A DNA stretch of 64,000 bases from JBEGHD01 sp049334165 (GCA_049334165.1 JBEGHD010000003.1); one strand, 5' to 3'. Counted from the stretch's first letter, positions 53,027 through 62,656 are shown. Notes: generated by a model from the sequence alone, not told the origin. Translations and numbers: made by a program.

Positions 53027-53060
53027 TTGACTTTTTTTAGTCTGTAAATTGCTATCTTTG
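53027..53060 (+). promoter_or_regulatory. Promoter for the PAP2 gene
   Basis: TTGAC at 53027-53031, 21-bp spacer, TATCTTTG at 53053-53060, a perfect Bacteroidota -7 box; ATG at 53110. Confidence 0.7.
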
Positions 53061-53109
53061 TGGAACTAACAAATAGTCTTATCTCTAACGTTTTTAAACC
53101 CTTAATCAC

Positions 53110-56100
53110 ATGAATGCACTTTACTCTCGGATGAGTGTGATGATTTTTTCGCTTGTCCTATTTTTCAGCATTTCCACCCCAAACAAATCCCAGGCACAAG
53201 AGCCTTCTGTCGCCAAAATCTGGAACGAAACTCTTTTAGAGTCGATCAGAAACGATTTTGCCAGACCAACAGTTCATGCCCGAAACCTTTGGCACACCTC
53301 TGTTGTGATGTACGATGCCTGGGCAGTTTATGAACCAGATCATCAACCTTATTTTCTGGGAAATACTATTGGAGGATTTGAAGTTCCTTTCGAAGGCGTG
53401 GCACAACCCGAAGATATAGAAGAAGCTCAGCGCGAAGCTATTAGCTACGCCATGTACCGCTTGTTGTTGCATCGTTTTCAAAATGCTCCAAATCCTATCG
53501 TTATCCAAAACATGGTAAATGATGTGATGATCAATGAAGTAGGATTCGACCCAGGCATCAATGGAACAGACTACGTAAATGGTGGCCCCGCAGAACTCGG
53601 GAATTACATCGCAGAGCAAATGATTGCTTTTGGTCTGCAAGATGGTGCTAACGAGGCAGGTGGGTATTCCAATGAATACTACGAGCCGGTTAACGATCCA
53701 CTCATCATGGATGAACCAGGCAATCCAGACATTACAGACCCCAATCGTTGGCAGCAACTCACTCTTGAGCTAGCCATCGACCAGAGCGGAAACCCCGTAG
53801 AAAGCACGCCACCATTTCTCAGTCCCGAATGGGGAAATGTGGTTCCTTTTGCCATGGATGAAGAAGACCTCACCGTTTACGAAAGAGACGGTAATGAATA
53901 CAAAGTTTTTCACGATCCGGGAGCTCCTCCTTACCTGGATACTGACAATCATTCTGGGATCGAATCGCCATACAAGTGGGGATTTGCATTAGTAGCCGTT
54001 TGGGCTTCTCACCTCGACCCTACAGATGGAGTGATGTGGGACATCTCTCCGGCCAGCATCGGTGGAATAAACATTGATTCGATTCCTACTGATTTTGCCA
54101 ACTATCCTGATTTCTACGACCTACTCGAAGGTGGAGAAGGAAGCGAAGGATGGGATTTGAACCCTAAAACCGGTGAGCCATACGATCCACAAGTAGTTCC
54201 CAGAGGTGACTACGCCAGAGTACTCGCTGAATTTTGGGCAGATGGTCCAGACTCAGAAACTCCTCCGGGACACTGGTTTACCATCTTGAACTACGTCAAC
54301 GAGCAACCGGAACTCGAAAAGAAATGGATGGGCGAAGGTGAAACACTTTCGGACCTTGAATGGGATATTAAATCTTACTTTACTCTGGGAGGTGCCGTGC
54401 ACGATGTGGCAATTTCTTCCTGGGGAGTTAAAGGATGGTACGACTACATTCGTCCCGTATCTGCAATTCGCTACATGGCCGATCAGGGTCAGTGCACAAA
54501 CATGGCACTCGATAGCTATCACCCTCAGGGAATTCCTTTGATTGATGGAAAAATTGAAGTGGTAGAGGCTGGCGATCCACTTGCAGGAGATATGGACGAA
54601 AATGTGGGAAAAATCAAACTCTACTCCTGGAAAGGCCCGGACTACATTGAAGATCCGGAAGTTGATGAAGCAGGAGTGGGTTGGATTTTGGCAGAAAACT
54701 GGTGGCCTTACCAACGACCAACCTTTGTGACGCCTCCTTTTGCGGGTTACGTATCGGGGCACTCAACCTATTCGAGAGCAAGTGCTGAGGTTTTGACTTT
54801 CATTACCGGAGACCCGTTCTTCCCAGGTGGAATGGGAGAGTTTGAAGCTCCCCAAAACGAATTCCTCGTGTTTGAAGAAGGCCCGAGTATGGATATCACC
54901 CTTCAGTGGGCCACTTACAGAGACGCCTCTGACCAATGTAGCCTTTCAAGAATCTGGGGTGGAATTCACCCACCTGCAGACGATCTGAATGGAAGAAGAA
55001 TGGGTGAAACTATTGGCCTTGAATCATCAAACTACGCAAACATGATTTTCAACAATCAGATTCCGCGTGTAGATGAAGTGGTGCTTACCACAGACTCTAT
55101 CTCTGATGAGGACAGCACAAGTCCGTTTGTTATCGACCTTGTTTACAGCGAAGAAATGGACACTAGCGTGGATCCCTCTTTCAGCTTTCCGGCTGACGAC
55201 CCAACAGAGAACTCACTCACTTTTGTGAGTGGAACCTGGACTGATAACACGACCTACTCCCTGGAATTTGACGTGAGTGACACATTTGAGGAGTTGATGG
55301 ACATAACGCTTCAGGTGAACGGAGCGCAAAACCTCGAAGGGGAAAACCAGGAGCCGCTGGTGATGACAAATGCCTTTTATCTCGACACGAGAAATCCGAT
55401 GGTGCAATCGCTTAGCACATCGCAGGAAGTAATAACCGATGCCGACCTGGGAACGGCCAACTTTACAATTTCTGTTTCATTTGATGAAGAAATGGACCCC
55501 GGGGTGCTACCCGAATTTGTGTTTGTGAATGGCGCTGCAAATGGAACTTTTGTTCTAAACGAAACGGAAAGTGAGTGGCTGGATGAATTCACTTTCTCTG
55601 CTGTTTTCGACATTGAAGATGAAAACGTAGAAGCTGAAAATGCCTCCATCCAGTCGATTAGTGGTATTGACCACTTCGGTAACGAACAGATTTTCTTCGA
55701 AGAGTCGAACGTGTTGACCATCGATACGAAAAATCCAGATGTGGAATTCCTTTCTTCGAACACTTACACCATTCTTCAGGAAAATGTGGGAGACTCAAAC
55801 TTCTCAATCCAGGCGGTGTTTAGCGAAGAAATGGATACAAGCACAGATGCAACTATCGGCTTCCCGCAAGAAGATCCGACAAGCGTGATTTCTCTGAATA
55901 CAGATGAAACCGGATGGCTCAATGCATTTACATTTGTAGCACGCTACAATGTGGCCAGCTCCCTTGCGGTTATCGAAGATATAGATGTAAACATCACTGG
56001 AGTTCAAGATCTCTTGGGTAATCCGGAGAATGAAATCCAAATCCCCGATTACTTTACTATCAACATGGACACGACCTCATCAGTGGGTGAGTTCGATTCG

Positions 56101-56358
56101 CCACTGGCTCAGGTGAAGATCTACCCTAACCCTTCTGCTACCGGCAACCCAATCGTTGTTGAACTCCCTGGCGGATTCAATACAGAAACCGATTTGGTGC
56201 TTTACACACCACAGGGCAAAACGGTTTACAGCAAAGAGTTTAGAAACCAAAGCGGTGACCTTTTGATAGAAACCGAAGGACTTTCAGCAGGACTTTACTT
56301 CTTGCAGTTGAGAACCAAAAACAACAAGAAAACTTTTAAAGTTCAGATAACGAATTAG
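53110..56358 (+). CDS. Vanadium-haloperoxidase-like PAP2 protein, T9SS-secreted
   Basis: 1082 aa. Signal peptide ending near residue 29. Residues about 35-640 are a haloperoxidase-type PAP2 domain: WWPYQRPTFVTPPFAGYVSG has the RP motif, GHSTYSRASAEV the acid-base His and SRIWGGIHPPADD the vanadate-binding SRxxxxxHxxxD motif. Three Ig-like repeats follow, each with an S/D-EEMD motif (SEEMDTSVD, DEEMDPGVL, SEEMDTSTD). The end is a type A sorting domain (IYPNPSATGNPIVVEL). Probably oxidises halides outside the cell, or is a phosphatase. Confidence 0.9.
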   Translation: MNALYSRMSVMIFSLVLFFSISTPNKSQAQEPSVAKIWNETLLESIRNDFARPTVHARNLWHTSVVMYDAWAVYEPDHQPYFLGNTIGGFEVPFEGVAQPEDIEEAQREAISYAMYRLLLHRFQNAPNPIVIQNMVNDVMINEVGFDPGINGTDYVNGGPAELGNYIAEQMIAFGLQDGANEAGGYSNEYYEPVNDPLIMDEPGNPDITDPNRWQQLTLELAIDQSGNPVESTPPFLSPEWGNVVPFAMDEEDLTVYERDGNEYKVFHDPGAPPYLDTDNHSGIESPYKWGFALVAVWASHLDPTDGVMWDISPASIGGINIDSIPTDFANYPDFYDLLEGGEGSEGWDLNPKTGEPYDPQVVPRGDYARVLAEFWADGPDSETPPGHWFTILNYVNEQPELEKKWMGEGETLSDLEWDIKSYFTLGGAVHDVAISSWGVKGWYDYIRPVSAIRYMADQGQCTNMALDSYHPQGIPLIDGKIEVVEAGDPLAGDMDENVGKIKLYSWKGPDYIEDPEVDEAGVGWILAENWWPYQRPTFVTPPFAGYVSGHSTYSRASAEVLTFITGDPFFPGGMGEFEAPQNEFLVFEEGPSMDITLQWATYRDASDQCSLSRIWGGIHPPADDLNGRRMGETIGLESSNYANMIFNNQIPRVDEVVLTTDSISDEDSTSPFVIDLVYSEEMDTSVDPSFSFPADDPTENSLTFVSGTWTDNTTYSLEFDVSDTFEELMDITLQVNGAQNLEGENQEPLVMTNAFYLDTRNPMVQSLSTSQEVITDADLGTANFTISVSFDEEMDPGVLPEFVFVNGAANGTFVLNETESEWLDEFTFSAVFDIEDENVEAENASIQSISGIDHFGNEQIFFEESNVLTIDTKNPDVEFLSSNTYTILQENVGDSNFSIQAVFSEEMDTSTDATIGFPQEDPTSVISLNTDETGWLNAFTFVARYNVASSLAVIEDIDVNITGVQDLLGNPENEIQIPDYFTINMDTTSSVGEFDSPLAQVKIYPNPSATGNPIVVELPGGFNTETDLVLYTPQGKTVYSKEFRNQSGDLLIETEGLSAGLYFLQLRTKNNKKTFKVQITN

Positions 56359-56379
56359 AAGAGGTTCCCTAAATCACTC

Positions 56380-56425
56380 AACCGGCCGGGCAACAGATTG
56401 AAAAGATCACCCGGCCGGTTTTTTT
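56380..56425 (+). terminator. Intrinsic terminator after PAP2 gene
   Basis: AACCGGCCGGG (56380-56390) and CCCGGCCGGTT (56410-56420) form a perfect 11-bp stem followed by a T run. Confidence 0.9.
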
Positions 56426-56439
56426 GTTACATTTCTCCC

Positions 56440-57240
56440 ATGAAATTACCGTATTCACTCATAGCCGTTTTTGACGAACCGAAAGAAGAAATCCTGGGGA
56501 ATATCTCAGCTGTTTTCCTGCTGGACAAACCACTTGAAGAAGAAACATTTCAAAAAATTGCTGCCGACCTCAACCAGCCGGCAACGACCTTTTTGTGGCC
56601 GGCAGAAGAAGAAGGCCATTTTCATGTAAGATGGTTTGCTCCCGATGCGGAAATTGGCTTGTGCGGGCATGGCACTCATGCAGCAACGGCATTTCTTACG
56701 CAGCCTAACTCACTAAACACTGTAGTGCTTCATTACAAAAATGGAATGCTCAAGGGCCAACTCGATGCCAGCGGCAGCTGCTCTATTTGGATCGAGCCTA
56801 TTCCGATCATGGAAGAGCTGGAAGTCACTGATCACCTGCAGGATGCGCTGGGAGTGAACATCGCCAGCCACTACTCCACCAACAACAAGCACATTGTGGT
56901 AATCGGATCGGAAGATGAACTCGCCACTATGAATCCGAATTTCGCCAAGTTGAGAGAAAGCGAAATTTTTGGATACGCGGTGACTGCTCCCGGCAACGAA
57001 GTGGATTTTGTGAGTAGAACCATCGTTCCTCACGTGCGCCAATTGGAAGATCACGCCACGGGATCGTCCCACGCTGCGCTCACTCCATTTTGGTCAGAGA
57101 GACTCGAAAAGATCGAAATGCATTCCTTGCAATTAAGCCCGAGAAAAGGAAAGTTCACATGTGCTCTGGACGAGTCAATGGTGAAGCTCACAGGTAACTT
57201 CACCACCGTAGCTCACGGAGAATATTTGCTTCAGGATTAA
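56440..57240 (+). CDS. PhzF-family isomerase/epimerase
   Basis: 266 aa from ATG 56440; the TTG at 56398 lies inside the terminator and is rejected. PhzF fold with LCGHGTHAATAFL and the second-half DHATGSSHAALTPFWSERL. The catalytic Glu region appears as the pattern around residue 45 (WPAEEEGHFHVRWFAP). PhzF enzymes isomerise small acids; the substrate is unknown. Stop overlaps the convergent gene end by four bases. Confidence 0.88.
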   Translation: MKLPYSLIAVFDEPKEEILGNISAVFLLDKPLEEETFQKIAADLNQPATTFLWPAEEEGHFHVRWFAPDAEIGLCGHGTHAATAFLTQPNSLNTVVLHYKNGMLKGQLDASGSCSIWIEPIPIMEELEVTDHLQDALGVNIASHYSTNNKHIVVIGSEDELATMNPNFAKLRESEIFGYAVTAPGNEVDFVSRTIVPHVRQLEDHATGSSHAALTPFWSERLEKIEMHSLQLSPRKGKFTCALDESMVKLTGNFTTVAHGEYLLQD

Positions 57241-57911
57241 TTCAGTCGAAACTTCTTAGGATCTGGTCTTACGTCACGAGTGCCGAGCACCAAAAACTCG
57301 ATGATAAAGGCGAGAATCACCATCAGAGTGATTTCGAAAGTGTTCATCAAACTGACACTGGCGAACTTGTGCTCTGAGCCGGTGGTAAGATCTTTTCCGA
57401 TGTTGATCTGAATGCTGCTCAGCCTGGTCAGCTCGTTCTTTGTGAGGTAAAAAGTGGTTTCAAGTGCCAGGAGGTCTTGATGGACATCGCCACCATTCCT
57501 GATTTTTTCAATTAGTCTGTGCTCTTCCAAATTGTAAGCCTCGTAAGAATCTTCAAAGCGATGAAGTGAAGCACTCTCTTCGGCCACCAGGTAAGTAGAT
57601 TCAAAGTTTTCTACTAGGGTGTCGATGGCACTGTTGTGAAGTGCAAGCTGCTGCTCTACCTCATCAACATGGCCCACTGGATTGTCTGCCAAATGCTCGA
57701 GAGCCAATCTTTTTTCGTAAAGCTTATCAGTGAGGTGAAAGATGTAAGTCGAAGGCAGCAATCGGTCTTCATAAATTGAAGAGAAGTTCTTGTTTAGGTC
57801 GGTCATGCTATTTTTCTCCCACACATTGCTGAGAATAATAACTCCAAAAACTGCAACGAGAAGCATCGCTGATTTTACTCGTTGTCTAAAACCCATTGTC
57901 CAAAACATCAT
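57237..57911 (-). CDS. Membrane sensor-only protein with MCP four-helix-bundle domain
   Basis: 224 aa; start may be any of three Met codons at residues 1, 2 and 6. First membrane helix (SAMLLVAVFGVIILSNV), periplasmic helical domain of about 155 residues (LTDKLYEKRLALEHLA and similar, 4HB_MCP type), second helix (TLMVILAFIIEFLVLG). No HAMP or signalling domain follows. Seen as complete: it ends with a normal stop after a 12-residue tail. Confidence 0.82.
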   Translation of the reverse strand: MMFWTMGFRQRVKSAMLLVAVFGVIILSNVWEKNSMTDLNKNFSSIYEDRLLPSTYIFHLTDKLYEKRLALEHLADNPVGHVDEVEQQLALHNSAIDTLVENFESTYLVAEESASLHRFEDSYEAYNLEEHRLIEKIRNGGDVHQDLLALETTFYLTKNELTRLSSIQINIGKDLTTGSEHKFASVSLMNTFEITLMVILAFIIEFLVLGTRDVRPDPKKFRLN

Positions 57912-58134
57912 TTCGTAAGATTGTTAATTTACTTTTTTAGAAAACTGAGAGTGGTCGTAAAAACCCAAGTTTTTTTACTATTCTTCAGAGTGCAAAGTTA
58001 TTCTTCTTTCTGTCGCTAAGCATGACAATGATCAGCAACGGGAATGTTTTCTGAAGTTCTAAATCTGCTCTATTCCACAACCAATTTTGTGCTTCATATA
58101 TTGCATTCTGAAACTCTTGTAAAATACGATTTTC

Positions 58135-58857
58135 ATGTCAAAAGATTCGACATTTGCTCAGAAGGTTATCGCTTTCAATGAATCTCTATCGCTCGATACC
58201 AGGCTCCCCAAAGACGTTGGAGTGATGAATCCCTTTCGAGAAAATGAATTTGCCACACCCATCTCTGAGGAGTTCTACAAGAAATATTATTCTGATAACA
58301 ACAAACGCACATACATCATTGGCATTAACCCCGGCCGCTTTGGAGCCGGAGTCACCGGAGTTCCCTTCACCGACACCAAAAGAATGGAAAGTGAATGCGG
58401 AATCGAAGTGGAAGCCATGAGCACACACGAACCTTCTTCGGTTTTCGTTTACGAGTTCATCAATGCCTACGGTGGGCCGGAGGCTTTCTATCGCGATTTC
58501 TATATCAACTCAGTGAGTCCACTGGGATTTTTGAAACACAAGGAAAACGGGAAATCTGTCAACTATAACTACTACGACAGCAAGGAACTGGAAAAAGCTG
58601 TTGAGCCTTTTGTAAAAGAGAAGATGGAAGAGCAGATTGATTTTGGTTTACACCGAAAAGTAGCCTTAGCGCTGGGCAGCGGCAAGAATTACAAATACCT
58701 GAAAAAGCTCAATGAGGAAGAGCAATATTTTGAAGAGATCATTCCTTTGGAGCATCCCCGATATGTGATGCAGTACAAGTCGAAAAACAAGGACGAGTAC
58801 ATCGCGAAATTTGTAGAAAAACTTCGACTTGCCGACCGTCTAAACAATGAAGGCTAA
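58135..58857 (+). CDS. SMUG2/DUF4918 uracil-DNA glycosylase-like protein
   Basis: 240 aa. Motif 1 YIIGINPGRFGAGVTGVPFT, then VYEFINAYGG, FYINSVSPLGF and the C-terminal PLEHPRYVMQYKSK with His, all as in the SMUG2 (DUF4918) branch of uracil-DNA glycosylases. It removes damaged bases from DNA. Stand-alone; 57912-58134 upstream shows nothing else. Confidence 0.9.
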   Translation: MSKDSTFAQKVIAFNESLSLDTRLPKDVGVMNPFRENEFATPISEEFYKKYYSDNNKRTYIIGINPGRFGAGVTGVPFTDTKRMESECGIEVEAMSTHEPSSVFVYEFINAYGGPEAFYRDFYINSVSPLGFLKHKENGKSVNYNYYDSKELEKAVEPFVKEKMEEQIDFGLHRKVALALGSGKNYKYLKKLNEEEQYFEEIIPLEHPRYVMQYKSKNKDEYIAKFVEKLRLADRLNNEG

Positions 58858-59021
58858 TCTTACCGGAGCTCTTTTATTTCAGGAAAAACCAGAACAAATG
58901 CACCTCAACTCCATTGAGTTTTTATTCGAAATATCGCTTACATTTGGCATCCGCTGAGTAATCGCTTGAAGTGAAAGAAAAGCTCTTCGATTTTTAGAAC
59001 CCGTGATAAAGGACAGAGCGC

Positions 59022-59966
59022 ATGATGAATTTTTACTACCGTGAAGGTGACAACATAAAAACGAGCAAGAATCTCGAAGTCCTGCGCAAGACGGACAAGC
59101 AAACCATTTTATGGGTCGATTTACTGAGAGCTTCACGCGAAGAAAAAGACTGTGTGGAAGACAAACTCGGCATCGAACTTTTCACCCGCCAGGAAAGTGA
59201 GGAAATTGAGAGTAGCTCGAAGTACTCAGAAGATCAAAACGAAGTAGGGATCAACATGAACTTCCTCACCAAGCAAGACAATGAGTACATCATTGATCCC
59301 GTGTCTTTCATCTTAAAAGGACAGAGCGTGGTGACTCAGAGAAATGCGGAATTCAAGACTTTTACCGATGCGCTAAAAAAGACTTACGCACTGAAAGCCA
59401 AACGCGGATCGGATGTGCTGCTCAACCTCATCGAAACTCGCATCGACTACGATGCCGACCTCATCGAGATCATCACCGAGCGAATTACAAAGATCTCACA
59501 GCGCATGGTGAAAGACTACGAGCTCGAAAGAGACCAGCTTCTGCGCATCACTGCTCTGCAGGAGACTACCATTTTGATTCGGGAAAACATCATTGAAAAG
59601 CAACGAATTTTGTCGTCTATTCTCAAGAGCGATTACTTCCCGCAGGATAACTACGAGAAGATCAGAATTATGATCAAGGACGTGGGTTCACTGTTAGATC
59701 ACGCGTCTTTCAACTTCGAACGGCTGGAGTTTTTACAAAACACATTTCTCGGGTTGGTCGATATGGAGCAGAACCGGGTGATAAAGATTTTCACTGTTGT
59801 GACGGTGATTTTCATGCCGCCCACACTCATTGCCAGCATGTACGGGATGAACTTCGAGTTTATGCCCGAGCTAGATGAAAGGTACGGCTATCCGATGGCT
59901 ATCGGGATGATGCTCGTTTCTTCTGCTCTCACTCTCTTATTCTTCAAACGCAAAAAATGGCTGTAG
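59022..59966 (+). CDS. corA: CorA-family magnesium/cobalt transporter
   Basis: 314 aa. Large cytoplasmic domain, then two C-terminal helices with the selectivity motif YGMNFEFMPEL between them and a basic tail FFKRKKW. CorA pentamers take up Mg2+ (or Co2+/Ni2+). Start is the first of two adjacent ATGs. Followed seven bases later by uppP. Confidence 0.92.
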   Translation: MMNFYYREGDNIKTSKNLEVLRKTDKQTILWVDLLRASREEKDCVEDKLGIELFTRQESEEIESSSKYSEDQNEVGINMNFLTKQDNEYIIDPVSFILKGQSVVTQRNAEFKTFTDALKKTYALKAKRGSDVLLNLIETRIDYDADLIEIITERITKISQRMVKDYELERDQLLRITALQETTILIRENIIEKQRILSSILKSDYFPQDNYEKIRIMIKDVGSLLDHASFNFERLEFLQNTFLGLVDMEQNRVIKIFTVVTVIFMPPTLIASMYGMNFEFMPELDERYGYPMAIGMMLVSSALTLLFFKRKKWL

Positions 59967-59973
59967 CTAGCTC

Positions 59974-60777
59974 ATGACAATTTTAGAAGCAATCATCCTT
60001 GGGATCATCCAGGGACTTACCGAATTTTTACCAGTATCCAGCAGCGGCCACCTCGAGCTTGGCGCTGCACTCCTCAACGCCTACGAAAGCGAGCCGCTCT
60101 TATTCACCGTTGCGGTGCACGCTGCCACAGCGCTGAGCACGATCGTTGTCTTTAGAAAAGACCTCGCCAACATCATTCGCGATTTGCTGAAATTCCGCTG
60201 GAACGACTCGTGGGATTTTGTCACCAAAATTGCTGTCTCCTTGATTCCCATCGCCATTGTAGGGGTTTTCTTCGAAGAAGAGGTCGAGACATTTTTTGGC
60301 GGTCGAACACTACTTGTGGGCTGCATGCTCCTGATCACAGCCCTGCTTTTGTCCTTCACCTATTTTGTGAGAGACGTGAAAGGCGGACCAGTGACCTACG
60401 GAAAGGCCGTAGTAATCGGAATTGCGCAAACACTGGCAATTATGCCAGGAATCAGTCGCTCGGGATCTACAATTGCCACTGCCCTACTCATGAAAGTCGA
60501 TAAAGAAAAAGCCACCCGATTTTCATTCCTGATGGTACTCATTCCGATTTTGGGAGCGAGCGCACTGAAACTGAAGGATTACATCGAAGCACCTGCCGGT
60601 GAATTCGACAACATTGCCGGCATGCCGCTGCTGGTTGGGTTTCTCGCAGCTTTTGTAGCAGGACTTGCCGCCTGCCAGTGGATGATCAAAATCGTGAAGC
60701 GCGGAAAGCTGATCTGGTTTGCCGTGTATTGCGCCATCGTGGGAACAGTAGCGATTTTGGTTTCGCTTTTTGGATAG
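59974..60777 (+). CDS. uppP: Undecaprenyl-diphosphate phosphatase
   Basis: 267 aa with about eight helices. Motif 1 QGLTEFLPVSSSGHLELG and motif 2 IMPGISRSGSTIATALLMKV are the BacA/UppP signatures. It recycles the lipid carrier for peptidoglycan synthesis at the inner membrane. Likely co-transcribed with corA; terminator follows after six bases. Confidence 0.93.
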   Translation: MTILEAIILGIIQGLTEFLPVSSSGHLELGAALLNAYESEPLLFTVAVHAATALSTIVVFRKDLANIIRDLLKFRWNDSWDFVTKIAVSLIPIAIVGVFFEEEVETFFGGRTLLVGCMLLITALLLSFTYFVRDVKGGPVTYGKAVVIGIAQTLAIMPGISRSGSTIATALLMKVDKEKATRFSFLMVLIPILGASALKLKDYIEAPAGEFDNIAGMPLLVGFLAAFVAGLAACQWMIKIVKRGKLIWFAVYCAIVGTVAILVSLFG

Positions 60778-60782
60778 AAATA

Positions 60783-60825
60783 AAAAAGCGGAGCTCAAAT
60801 TGATTTCATTGAACTCCGCCTTTTT
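60783..60825. terminator. Bidirectional terminator
   Basis: AAAAAGCGGAG pairs with CTCCGCCTTTTT with one bulge, extended by TCAA/TTGA inside. Between uppP and convergent trpB2. Confidence 0.88.
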
Positions 60826-60883
60826 AATGTTAATTCGTGTTTTACTGAACGACCCTGTGGCTGCATCAGAAAGTCTGAGACAA

Positions 60884-60905
60884 GCCTGCCTGCCGGCAGG
60901 CAGGC
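60884..60905. repeat. Perfect 22-bp GC-rich palindrome
   Basis: GCCTGCCTGCCGGCAGGCAG plus GC is its own complement over 22 bases, between the uppP terminator and trpB2. Possibly an interspersed repeat or second terminator stem. Confidence 0.8.
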
Positions 60906-60942
60906 GTAACGCAGCTATCGGGCTTTCTGAATAGACACCATT

Positions 60943-62304
60943 TCACTTCGTTTCTTCCAACACCTTCAAACGAGCCATGAGATCCTCTTCCGAAAGTGCG
61001 TGATTCTTCAGCTCATTTTTGAAGTAAGATTCGTAAGCTCCCAAATCAAAGTGACCGTGGCCGCACATGTTCATCAGGATCACCCTGTTGTCACCGGCTT
61101 GCTTTGCTTTTTCACCTTCCTGAATGGCAGCGGCAATTCCGTGAGTGGCTTCGGGAGCGGGAATGATTCCCTCGGTTCTGGCGAAAAGCACACCAGCACC
61201 AAAGCACTCCAACTGATCGAGTGCCTGAGCTTCAATCAACTCGTCCTTGAGCAACTGACTCACCAACACTCCGGCCCCGTGGTAGCGCAATCCGCCAGCG
61301 TGAATTTTGGCTGGCACAAAATCATGGCCCAGCGTGTACATCGGTAAGAGCGGAGTCATCCCAATGGTGTCGCCAAAGTCATACTGGAATTTACCTTTGG
61401 TCAATTTAGGACAGCTCGATGGCTCCACAGCCAGGCAGCGGATCGACTTTCCTTCGGTCATGTTTTGTTTCAAAAACGGAAAAGCGAGCCCGGCAAAGTT
61501 GCTTCCTCCGCCAAACGGAGCAATCACCACATTGGGTTCATCGCCAGCCATTTCCATTTGTTTGACGGCTTCCTGGCCGATGATGGTTTGGTGAAGCAGC
61601 ACGTGGTTGAGCACCGAACCGAGAGCGTACTTCGTGCCTTCATCGCCAGCCGCAACTTCTATGGCTTCGCTAATGGCTATGCCCAGGCTGCCCGGTGAGT
61701 CAGGATCTTGAGCAAGGATCTTTTTCCCAGCTTCTGTTCGGTTGCTCGGTGAAGGGTAAACATTGGCCCCGTAGGTGTGCATCATCATCGCGCGATAGGG
61801 CTTTTGATCGTAGCTCAGCCTCACCATGTAAACCTCCAGGTCGATGCCGAATTTCTGGCAGGCAAAGCTCAGAGCCGAGCCCCACTGCCCTGCTCCGGTT
61901 TCGGTGGTGATGCGTTTCACTCCCTCTTTGGCGTTGTAGTAGGCCTGGGCAATTGCCGTGTTGGGTTTGTGCGACCCACTCGGACTCCCACCTTCGTACT
62001 TGTAGTAGATTTTGGCGGGCGTCCCCAGTGCCTTCTCGAGCGCTCTGGCACGAACCAGTGGAGCCGGCCTGTAGAGCTTGTAGATGTCTCTCACCTCTTC
62101 GGGAATTTCGATAAAACGCTCGGTGCTCACCTCCTGCTCGATCAGGCCTTTGGGAAAAAGCGGTTCGAGAGCCGAAGGATCCATTGGCTCGCGTGTTTGT
62201 GGGTTTAGCGGAGGCATTGGCTTGTTGGGCATATCCGCAGCGATGTTGTAGTAATGTGTTGGCATTTCCTCCTCCGGGAGGATAAACTTTGTTCTTTCTG
62301 ACAT
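60943..62304 (-). CDS. TrpB-like PLP enzyme (TrpB2 type)
   Basis: 453 aa. The PLP Lys is in GGSPSGSHKPNTAIAQAYY, followed by TTETGAGQWGSALSFACQ and the phosphate loop VIAPFGGGSNFAGLAFP. Length and the long N-terminus (MPTHYYNIAADMPNKPMPPL) fit the TrpB2 branch, which condenses indole with serine, sometimes without TrpA. No trpA or other trp gene is near, so an indole-salvage role is likely. It is preceded by an attenuator-like leader. Confidence 0.9.
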   Translation of the reverse strand: MSERTKFILPEEEMPTHYYNIAADMPNKPMPPLNPQTREPMDPSALEPLFPKGLIEQEVSTERFIEIPEEVRDIYKLYRPAPLVRARALEKALGTPAKIYYKYEGGSPSGSHKPNTAIAQAYYNAKEGVKRITTETGAGQWGSALSFACQKFGIDLEVYMVRLSYDQKPYRAMMMHTYGANVYPSPSNRTEAGKKILAQDPDSPGSLGIAISEAIEVAAGDEGTKYALGSVLNHVLLHQTIIGQEAVKQMEMAGDEPNVVIAPFGGGSNFAGLAFPFLKQNMTEGKSIRCLAVEPSSCPKLTKGKFQYDFGDTIGMTPLLPMYTLGHDFVPAKIHAGGLRYHGAGVLVSQLLKDELIEAQALDQLECFGAGVLFARTEGIIPAPEATHGIAAAIQEGEKAKQAGDNRVILMNMCGHGHFDLGAYESYFKNELKNHALSEEDLMARLKVLEETK

Positions 62305-62340
62305 TTTAAATGGTTTTTGTGAATTGAAAAATTGGACATG

Positions 62341-62435
62341 AAAAAAGGCGAGCTACACCGTGTAACTCGCCTTTCCGATTATTTGAAAACTATCTTTCTT
62401 CTCTAGGAATACGCACAATTAGGTGTAACTCTCAT
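62341..62435 (-). promoter_or_regulatory. Attenuator-like leader of trpB2
   Basis: Reading the minus strand: a 10-codon ORF (MRVTPNCAYS, ATG 62433-62435, stop 62403-62405), then a terminator hairpin (AAAGGCGAGTTACAC with its complement, 62344-62374) followed by a T run, then trpB2. The leader ORF contains GAGTTACACC (62431-62422), a copy of the terminator's left arm. It can pair with the same right arm GGTGTAGCTC (62359-62350), nine Watson-Crick pairs and one G-U, preventing the terminator. Translation of the ORF would cover this copy. The nature of the signal is unknown. Confidence 0.7.
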
Positions 62436-62627
62436 CTGGGAAAGTTGCCACCACCAAAAATTAAATTGTACCTGTGCGTTTTGCATGAGTCAAATTTGGG
62501 AAAAAAATTGATAGGGTTGAGATCAAGCATTAAAATACTTTTGATTCTGAGTCCTTCACCCTGTCTTAATACTGATTTTAGAAAAAAAGTACGGAAGAAA
62601 TTTGCAATTCTCGCTTCTTTCATCGTA

Positions 62628-62645
62628 ATATTGCAATGTATTAAA
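62628..62645 (+). promoter_or_regulatory. Candidate ArsR operator before arsR
   Basis: ATATTGCAATGTATTAAA, containing the 8-bp palindrome ATTGCAAT, lies 12 bases before arsR. A similar sequence, TTATTGCGATATAATC (63011-63026), lies before arsM; both share ATTGCRAT followed by a TA-rich tract. Confidence 0.45.
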
Positions 62646-62656
62646 TAGAAAGAAAA

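Noticed and set aside
56398..56439. TTG start for PhzF
   Set aside because: It lies in the loop and stem of the preceding terminator; ATG 56440 starts the conserved domain.
62403..62435. Classical tryptophan attenuator
   Set aside because: The leader peptide has no Trp codon, although the competing hairpins are present.
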